Shown in pieces: positions 58,110 to 64,000 of a stretch of DNA of 64,000 nucleotides. Within the stretch, counting starts at the first letter, position 1. Every line of letters begins with the position of its first letter. This stretch comes from Paenibacillus amylolyticus. GTDB taxonomy: Bacteria > Bacillota > Bacilli > Paenibacillales > Paenibacillaceae. The stretch covers positions 2,790,001-2,854,000 of the forward strand of contig NZ_CP121451.1 of NCBI RefSeq assembly GCF_029689945.1. Direction: 5' to 3'. Below the pieces are notes generated by a model. It was not told the DNA's origin. It did not search any database and was given only the letters and a program-made list of their open reading frames with translations. Both the position numbers and the translations under genes were made by a program.

Positions 58110-58291
58110 CGGAGAGGCACCCTCCTATGCGGAGCATTGGGGCCAACTTCTTCTGGCAACTTGAAACCTCGAATCAGCTTCAAGTCGGCTGTAAATAGAG
58201 CAAGCTCCTCGCTCGTAATAACTCCGTTTGTGTATTTCGCACTTTCCGTACGGCGGTGTGTGAGATAGTCGTCCTGTTTCAGAGTAATCAC
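58106..58291 (-). CDS. Small hypothetical protein, 61 aa, coupled to the amidase
   Basis: Basic, no membrane segment; SAKYTNGVITSEELALFTADLKL is helical. It lies between the binding protein and the amidase and ends in the amidase start (4-nt overlap), so it is probably an accessory or subunit of that enzyme (small coupled partners such as AtzG occur in this class, but sequence identity is not claimed). No recognised family. Confidence 0.5.
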   Translation of the reverse strand: MITLKQDDYLTHRRTESAKYTNGVITSEELALFTADLKLIRGFKLPEEVGPNAPHRRVPLR

Positions 58292-58300
58292 CCTTTCTCT

Positions 58301-59329
58301 CTATTTGGTGAAGCTTGCATCGATAATGTCCTCGTAAGCGAGGTCTTCCTTCAGATTGCCGATGAAGCGCTGCATATCCATTGCCGTCCCGAAGGCAGAT
58401 TCATTGATAAGCCCCTCAGCAGGGTATACCTTGCTGTCAATCATGCGTTGTACAGCTTGTTCCACGACGTCTTTGTCCAGATTCGGGAATTCCTTCACAG
58501 CGACTGCTTTGGCTCCTTCAGGATTGGATTGAATGTAGTCCAAGGCTTGCTCAATCGAGGTGACGAAGCGCTGAGTGAGATCAGGATTCTTTTCAATGAA
58601 GCTTGCAGTGGTATTCATCGTTGCAAAGGCGAAGTCGGGATAATCCTTCGTGAAATCATGGACGATATGCAGCCCCTCTGCGACGCCTTGATCCAGTTGG
58701 GGTTCGTAAACGATAGCAATGTCCGCTTTGCCAGCTAATACAGCACCCAGCTCGGAGCCATTCTGAACCTCGGTGATCGTCACATCTTTGTCGATATCGA
58801 TGTTATTGTCAGCGAACAGTTTTCGCAATAAGCTGTTGGAGCTTGTGGGTGCCAAACCTACAACAATGGTTTTACCTTTGAAATCCGCTGTCGAGTTCAC
58901 CGTTACTCCTTCTCTCGCAACCGCCCATACTGGAGCGCTGCCCGATAGAAGGACCAGTGAGCGAGCATCCCCGCCCTTGGCATTAGCGAATGCGACATGC
59001 TCCGGACCGTGGAACGAGAATGCGGACTCGCCTGAGATGACCGAGGACAACGCTGTCGGTCCGCTTCCGGCAGCACGGATGGAGGTTAACTCAATGCGAT
59101 TCTCCTTTAAGAATCCTTGGTTATTCGCTACATAGAGCGGGAGGTAGAGCAGGTTGTGATACACCTCGGACACCATGATTTTATCCACCTTCGCAGCATC
59201 TTGCCCCTCATTGCTGGCTGTACCTCCGCCACTCGCAGGTGTTGCGGCATTGCTTCCGCATGCGCTGAGCAGTGTGGTCAAGATCATCGTCATTGTTGCC
59301 AGAATAGCTATCTTTTTGAATGTACGCAT
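58301..59329 (-). CDS. Substrate-binding lipoprotein, SsuA/ThiY/NMT1 type
   Basis: 342 aa lipoprotein: signal peptide, lipobox LLSAC with lipidated C24, Ser/Gly-rich linker, then PBP2 fold with VYHNLLYLPLYVANNQGFL and DVTITEVQNGSELGAVLAGKADIAIVYEP. Ligands in this family include sulfonates, pyrimidines and other heterocycles; the PucR gene and amidase suggest a nitrogen compound (inference). Works with the permease and ATPase immediately upstream. Confidence 0.9.
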   Translation of the reverse strand: MRTFKKIAILATMTMILTTLLSACGSNAATPASGGGTASNEGQDAAKVDKIMVSEVYHNLLYLPLYVANNQGFLKENRIELTSIRAAGSGPTALSSVISGESAFSFHGPEHVAFANAKGGDARSLVLLSGSAPVWAVAREGVTVNSTADFKGKTIVVGLAPTSSNSLLRKLFADNNIDIDKDVTITEVQNGSELGAVLAGKADIAIVYEPQLDQGVAEGLHIVHDFTKDYPDFAFATMNTTASFIEKNPDLTQRFVTSIEQALDYIQSNPEGAKAVAVKEFPNLDKDVVEQAVQRMIDSKVYPAEGLINESAFGTAMDMQRFIGNLKEDLAYEDIIDASFTK

Positions 59330-59382
59330 TAGTCACCAGGCCCCTTTAATGGCTGTAGTTAAGGTAGTCGTTGTGGGTCAGT

Positions 59383-60255
59383 TTAGACAGATGTAGTTTT
59401 GCTGCTGGTCTTGTTGTCATTCCATGGAAGAAGACGGGATTCGATATAACCAACACAGGTATAGAGGAGCATCGCGACAAGCATGAGCATGAACACGCCG
59501 ACCCATACGGCTGGAAGGTTGAACAGGTTGCCTTCGACGAATACCATGTGCCCGAGTCCTTTGTCAGAAGAGATGAATTCTCCGCCTACAACAGATACCA
59601 GTGCCAAACCGATATTGATCCGAAAGGCTGAGATAATCCATGGCAGAGAGGAAGGAACAATAATTTTGCGGAAAATCTGTGATTTCTTCGCACCGAAGGA
59701 TTTCATCAGATTAATCTGGGATTCGTCGATCTGATGTGTCGCTTGGTAGGCGGACAATAGCGCTACGATAAACGTTGCGACCGAGGCGAGGGCAATCTTG
59801 GAGAAGATGCCTGAACCGAACCAGATGATAATCATGGGAGCGAGTGCGATCTTCGGAATACCGTTCATCGCTACGATGAATGGATCAAGTACACGGGCAA
59901 CCGACTTGGAATACCACATGAGCAGTCCTGCCAGTGAGCCGATTAAGCTTCCGGCTACAAAGCCGATAACGGTGGCATTCACCGTTGCGAACGCGTCTGT
60001 GAGCAGCTGTCCTGAGCTGGCCATGCTGATGGCAGCATCGAGAATGGCACTCGGTGATCCCATGAGGAATCCGTTAACCAGCTTCAGGCGAACGGCAGAT
60101 TCCCAGATCACCAGAATGACTGCAACAATGATGAACCGCCACAGCATCGTGACCAGCCATTCTTTGGAGAAGGTGGACTGTCTGCGTTTGGTCTTGTTCT
60201 TCGTAACGCCAGCAGGCTTTCCGGCAAGGGTGATTTTAGGTGATGTGCTCTTCAT
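59383..60255 (-). CDS. ABC transporter permease, SsuC/TauC type
   Basis: 290 aa with six helices. FVAGSLIGSLAGLLMWYSKSVARVLDPFIVAMNGIPKIALAPMIIIWFG is the characteristic block and QINLMKSFGAKKSQIFRKIIVPSSLPW the EAA-type loop. Basic N-terminal ~30 residues. The start overlaps the ATPase stop by one base; both are on one transcript. Confidence 0.92.
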   Translation of the reverse strand: MKSTSPKITLAGKPAGVTKNKTKRRQSTFSKEWLVTMLWRFIIVAVILVIWESAVRLKLVNGFLMGSPSAILDAAISMASSGQLLTDAFATVNATVIGFVAGSLIGSLAGLLMWYSKSVARVLDPFIVAMNGIPKIALAPMIIIWFGSGIFSKIALASVATFIVALLSAYQATHQIDESQINLMKSFGAKKSQIFRKIIVPSSLPWIISAFRINIGLALVSVVGGEFISSDKGLGHMVFVEGNLFNLPAVWVGVFMLMLVAMLLYTCVGYIESRLLPWNDNKTSSKTTSV

Positions 60256-61031
60256 TAGCTGATCCTCCCCATTTGGATATCAAGCTCTGCCCAGATCGAT
60301 TCAAAATACTGTTTGAACTTCTGGTCGGAGCGGGCTTTCAGTGCTGAACCATATTGCGAGGCGAGGCCAATATCATACACCTGCTTCACGGTCGTTGGTC
60401 TTTTGCTCATGACAGCAATGCGATCGGAGATGGCGATGGCTTCCTCAATGTCATGTGTGATAAGCACGCCTGTCTTGCCCTCGGATTTCAGGATGGACAA
60501 GATTTCATCTTCCAGGATGAGTCGGGTCTGATAATCAAGTGCGGAGAAAGGTTCATCCAATAATATAATATCGGGCTGGGTAACAAGGGTACGTATGAGG
60601 GCTACACGTTGGCGCATACCGCCTGACAATGTGGAGGGATAGGCTTCTGCGAATGAAGCCAGGCCATAACGATCCAGATAATCCATGGCAATATCGCTGC
60701 GATCCTTTTTGGACATGCCCTTCACTTCCAAGCCTAACGTGACATTATCCAGGATGCTTCTCCAAGGGAGCAGCAGATCCTTCTGCATCATATAGCCGAC
60801 ATGCCCTGTGGTCTGATCGATCTCTTCGCCACAGACGATAACCTTGCCATTCGTTGGCTTAAGCAGACCCGCGATAATATTGAAGATCGTACTCTTGCCG
60901 CAGCCGCTCGGTCCCACGATACTGAAGAACTCCTGCTTCTTGATTTGCATCGAAACTTCAGCCAGGACCTGAATATCTTCTCCGGTTGCACTGACAAATG
61001 ATTTGGATACGCCTTGTATCTGTATAGCCAT
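60255..61031 (-). CDS. ABC transporter ATPase, SsuB/TauB type
   Basis: 258 aa. Walker A GPSGCGKST, Q-loop MMQKDLLLPWRS, signature TLSGGMRQRVALIRTL, Walker B IILLDEPFSALD and H-loop LITHDIEEA all intact. Start at 61031 (MAIQIQGV) after AAAAGGGGCTACCTATC; a longer frame to 61151 lacks a site and overlaps the promoter region. First gene of the import/catabolic cluster. Confidence 0.93.
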   Translation of the reverse strand: MAIQIQGVSKSFVSATGEDIQVLAEVSMQIKKQEFFSIVGPSGCGKSTIFNIIAGLLKPTNGKVIVCGEEIDQTTGHVGYMMQKDLLLPWRSILDNVTLGLEVKGMSKKDRSDIAMDYLDRYGLASFAEAYPSTLSGGMRQRVALIRTLVTQPDIILLDEPFSALDYQTRLILEDEILSILKSEGKTGVLITHDIEEAIAISDRIAVMSKRPTTVKQVYDIGLASQYGSALKARSDQKFKQYFESIWAELDIQMGRIS

Positions 61032-61219
61032 GATAGGTAGCCCCTTTTCTACAGCCTGATGTTTGTTTATTTCTTGATGTGAGATGGTGTTAATTAATAT
61101 AACATTGATGAATATAATCCTAATGATATAGACTGATTGACGAATTGTCATTAGTTACTCTGAACATAAAAATAGAACTAATTCAGTTAAAATGTACAAA
61201 TGAGGTTGGATTGGGAAAA

Positions 61220-61258
61220 GAAAAACAAAAGAACATGTCATTATACATGACACGTTCT
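61220..61258 (-). terminator. Terminator of the pucR-type gene
   Basis: GAACGTGTCAT / ATGACATGTTC stem (one mismatch) with TTTTGTTTTTCTTTT on the minus strand. Confidence 0.75.
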
Positions 61259-61262
61259 CCGT

Positions 61263-62963
61263 TTAAGATGTATGATCAGCTTCATTATGGACTGGATTAA
61301 CATTCAGCAGCGATTCCAGTGCAAAGGCGAGACGGAAGCGCAGGCTCTCCATGGGGTCCTTCATGTTCCTGCCGGTCAGTTTCTCGCATTTCTCCAATCT
61401 GTAGATGACTGTATTGCGATGTACGAACAGTTCTTTCGCTGTATCGACGATCTGGCAGTGATTCTCATAGAAGGAGGACAGAGTTTTCATCAGCTCGTTG
61501 CGTTCGTTTGGATCTCGGTCTTCGAAGGGTTTAAAGGTTTCTTGATGGAATTGCAGCATCTCATCGTGCGGGATCATGCGCAGCAGACGACTTACATCCA
61601 TGGTTTGATAGAAGTGAGCGAAGCGGGTCTTTCGCATCTGATAGCCGGATTGAAGCGCCTTGACTGCTTCCTCATAGGAGAGTCCGATATCCAATACATT
61701 CGTGTAGGGATTGCCTATTCCGAAGGATAAGCTGAGCTGGGACTCCGTATACAGATTGCTCGCGATCCGCTCAAGCTGTTGAATAACGGTGTGTTCTTCC
61801 CATGACGATTCGTTCAAAAAGACGAGTATGCCGAACTGGTCGTTCTTGGTGAACATGACGAAGGAAAGAGCCAGTCTGGCGAACTCCTGCTTAATCAACT
61901 CGTAATGAGCGTCTCGTTCCGAGATGAACCGCTCTTCGGAGGGAGCAACGTTCTGTTTAGGTATGCCTGCCAAGGATTCATCCTTTTTGGCAATGATGAG
62001 AACAGAGCTCTTTTGGGCTTGCAGTCCATATTTCTTGCCGCGGTGCAGCGCTTCTTGTTCCGAGCGGATGAAGCCCTGAATGAGATCGGAGAAATATTCA
62101 TTTTTGTAACGGCGGGAGCGTTCCTTGACGGCTTGCTTCTTGGTTAACTCCAGACCAATTACATTGACGGCTTGCTCCAGTGCCAGAGTGGAGAGTTTCG
62201 AGCTTGCGGAACTGTCGTATCGTGCGATCAAGTAGCCCTCGTGCCGATCCGTGAAAATGGGATGAAGCTCGGCGTGTCGATAGTTATCAGCAGTAAGCAG
62301 GCAGATCGAGATTGCGGTATGGAAGGAAGGGTGCTCATCTATAAAAGACAGTAAGGGCCCTGCGAGAGACTGATCATCCATCTGTTGTGCGTAATGGGAG
62401 CTTGCCGTAATCTGTTTCTTCGAACCAAGCAGAAGAACAGGTGAAGAGAGCAACTGAGACAACGTATCTACAATGTTGGGGATGCCTTTTCCCTGCATGA
62501 TCATCGTGGAAAATTGTTTGTGAATAGATAAGGCATAGTGAAGCTCATGGGTTTTATTCTGAAGGATGGCGCTGATCGATTGTTGAAATATTTCACCGAG
62601 TGTATTGTCGATCTCCGATAGCTCGATGATCGGGAAGCCCAGCCTGTCGGCTGTCTCAAGCAATTGCGGAGATAATTCAAGAGAGAAACGCTGTGTCTTG
62701 ACCGCAAGCGCCGCACAACCAATTGCATGCATGTCGGTAATGAATCCAAGATGAGCCTCGGGGCGATCTTTCAGAATGTAACCGTTGGTCAGCAGCATAT
62801 CTCCGGGTTTCAGGAATTGTACAATATCCGGGGCGTCCATAATATTAATCGATTGCACCAAGCGATCCAGTCCGCGATGTCCGGCAATCACCTTTGCTTT
62901 GGAGAGAATGGGGATAGTCAATAACTGTTGCAGATCCATCTTCAACCCACTCGCTTTCGTCAT
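61263..62963 (-). CDS. PucR-family transcriptional regulator
   Basis: 566 aa. N-terminal PucR domain (IPILSKAKVIAGHRGLDRLVQSINIMDAPDIVQFLKPGDMLLTNG), a central GGDEF-related fold and C-terminal HTH_30 (VDTAKELFVHRNTVIYRLEKCEKLTGR). PucR regulators activate purine or nitrogen-compound catabolic genes; here it precedes the importer/amidase/RidA cluster and probably activates it. A TGAC-GAATT-GTCA dyad at 61138-61150 lies in the intervening region. Start could instead be codon 9 (62939), preceded by GAGTGGG, which I consider slightly better. Confidence 0.9.
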   Translation of the reverse strand: MTKASGLKMDLQQLLTIPILSKAKVIAGHRGLDRLVQSINIMDAPDIVQFLKPGDMLLTNGYILKDRPEAHLGFITDMHAIGCAALAVKTQRFSLELSPQLLETADRLGFPIIELSEIDNTLGEIFQQSISAILQNKTHELHYALSIHKQFSTMIMQGKGIPNIVDTLSQLLSSPVLLLGSKKQITASSHYAQQMDDQSLAGPLLSFIDEHPSFHTAISICLLTADNYRHAELHPIFTDRHEGYLIARYDSSASSKLSTLALEQAVNVIGLELTKKQAVKERSRRYKNEYFSDLIQGFIRSEQEALHRGKKYGLQAQKSSVLIIAKKDESLAGIPKQNVAPSEERFISERDAHYELIKQEFARLALSFVMFTKNDQFGILVFLNESSWEEHTVIQQLERIASNLYTESQLSLSFGIGNPYTNVLDIGLSYEEAVKALQSGYQMRKTRFAHFYQTMDVSRLLRMIPHDEMLQFHQETFKPFEDRDPNERNELMKTLSSFYENHCQIVDTAKELFVHRNTVIYRLEKCEKLTGRNMKDPMESLRFRLAFALESLLNVNPVHNEADHTS

Positions 62964-63249
62964 GATATGTTATAAAATCTAACATGAAGTGAGGTGGGCG
63001 TAAAGAAGAGTTTGGATCAAGAGGCTAGAAGATATCGGATTTTTAAGTAGACTGTACAAACTGCCGCGGGAACGTGTGTATTCAGTGAGGATAATGACTC
63101 ATGAGCAGGATTCACAACGGATTAACTTTGTGAGAAAATGGAAATCGAAAGGTGGTGTAGCAATGCCAGCGACCTGGACGTGTAATGCAAACAAGAAGAG
63201 ACGTTCTCCTTTATAAGTAAATAATCTTATACGAGGAGATGTTCAGACA

Positions 63250-63899
63250 ATGAAGATTCCAGATCGACTACTGAGAGCATATTTAGATCATGTTTACTGG
63301 ATATGTGGAGGCCCTTGCGGCGGAAAGAGCACGATGACTCATTTATTTTCTTCAAAATGGGATATGAATTATTATTCTTCAGATGATCACACGTTCGATT
63401 ATCAAAAAAGGCTAATCCACAGGATCATCCAGCAATTTTGCGACACTTCATTGATTGGGAATGGTTCTTTTTAGGGCGTGGGAACGATAGAAGTCACTGG
63501 TTAAATTCCGTATTTGATGAAAGCGTAGAGTTTATTATTTTGGATGTGTTACAGATGGGTAAAGAGAAGCCAATCGTAGTTGATACTTTTATGGAACCTG
63601 CTTTTCTAAGGGAGATCGCTGACCCCAACCGAGTTGTTTATATGTTTGCAGAAGATGACCTCATTCGAGCAGATTATTTAGATCGAGATCATCTGAGAGG
63701 CATGGAAGATTTGTTACCTGGTTTATCAGATCCACAACGTGCACGGGACGAAACATTAAACACAGTGGTTAGAGCATCGAATCATTACCTGCAACAAGCA
63801 GAGCAGTATCAATTAAAATGGTTTATGAGAACATCTCAGTCCAATCAAGAGCAGATGTTGTTAGAAATTGAAAGGCATTTCGGTTTTGGTTTTAAGTGA
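63250..63899 (+). CDS. P-loop kinase-like protein (frame broken once)
   Basis: About 216 aa. N-terminal Walker A CGGPCGGKST (about residues 19-28). A further A in the A6 run 63404-63409 reconnects DYQKKANPQDHPAILRHFIDWEWFFLGRG. The rest has VVDTFMEPAFLREIADPNRVVYMFAEDDL, an adenylate/shikimate-kinase-like Walker-B-type strand and lid. Substrate unknown. ATG follows CGAGGAGATGTTCAGACA. Confidence 0.75.
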
Positions 63900-63941
63900 T
63901 ACTGAAATTTTAATGATATCAGTCAATAAACCACAGAATGT

Positions 63942-63970
63942 AGGCGATCAACCTGATCGGCTGCTTTTGT
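63942..63970 (+). terminator. Terminator after the kinase-like gene
   Basis: AGGCGATCA / TGATCGGCT stem with one mismatch, then TTTTGTTC. Confidence 0.55.
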
Positions 63971-64000
63971 TCAGCTAACGGGCAGTTTCGTGAAAACATA

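Noticed and set aside
63001..63249. Possible T-box leader before the P-loop gene (AAAGGTGGTGTAGC segment)
   Set aside because: Only a partial match to the AGGGTGGNACCGCG core, no terminator with T tract and no specifier structure that I can trace.

Overview
The window looks like chromosomal DNA of a Gram-positive, low-to-moderate-GC spore-former of the Paenibacillus type. The evidence is family content and style, not a marker gene: strong AGGAGG ribosome-binding sites with frequent GTG/TTG starts, LplB/YtcP/YtcQ-type CUT1 sugar transporters, copper-amine-oxidase-N secreted proteins, a PucR regulator, DedA, and sucrose/xylan enzymes. There are no rRNA, tRNA or CRISPR loci.

Layout. 0.1-5.9 kb: a small hypothetical gene, a GH10 xylanase, a 56-aa membrane peptide, an IS30 transposase remnant, a phosphotransferase, purine nucleoside phosphorylase, and a LacI regulator. 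6.3-12.3 kb: a fructoside-utilisation operon divergent from lacI (two permeases, binding lipoprotein, GH32 hydrolase, ROK fructokinase). 12.5-17.7 kb: GNAT, MFS, flavin monooxygenase, a membrane protein and a sugar isomerase/epimerase. 17.9-23.2 kb: a TolB-like protein followed by pstSCAB. 23.3-29.8 kb: a secreted RCC1-like protein, a WYL regulator, an EVE-domain protein, a YdeI-like protein and a solitary HicB. 29.8-38.3 kb: a 2.2-kb duplication (amidohydrolase plus TetR) on both sides of a three-gene ABC-2 exporter. 38.5-41.8 kb: a strikingly AT-rich two-gene island that I read as a Hachiman-type antiphage system (HamA DUF1837 nuclease and HamB helicase). 42.3-44.9 kb: a ROK repressor and a sugar MFS permease. 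45.0-46.5 kb: an accessory patch with a 40-aa membrane peptide, a gene remnant and a two-gene cassette. 46.5-53.9 kb: DedA, MazEF, a 1056-aa GNAT fusion, an amidohydrolase and a Fe-alcohol dehydrogenase. 54.2-56.2 kb: a chemoreceptor. 56.3-63.0 kb: a PucR-headed cluster (SsuABC-type importer, small protein, amidase, RidA), probably for a nitrogen heterocycle or amide. 63.2-63.9 kb: a P-loop kinase-like protein.

Two things stand out. First, a block-conserved, hairpin-rich element of about 220-240 nt lies in the 5' leader of both the MFS gene at 43.7 kb and the second amidohydrolase copy (start 37.2 kb). It has the same orientation relative to each gene and a covarying-looking helix set, so it is a candidate new cis-acting RNA or dispersed repeat. 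Second, about 20 otherwise intact genes are each broken by one to three single-base indels, nearly all one-base losses in short homopolymers. This pattern is much more like sequencing or assembly error than gene decay, so for such genes I give the full reconstructed span and name the site of the break.
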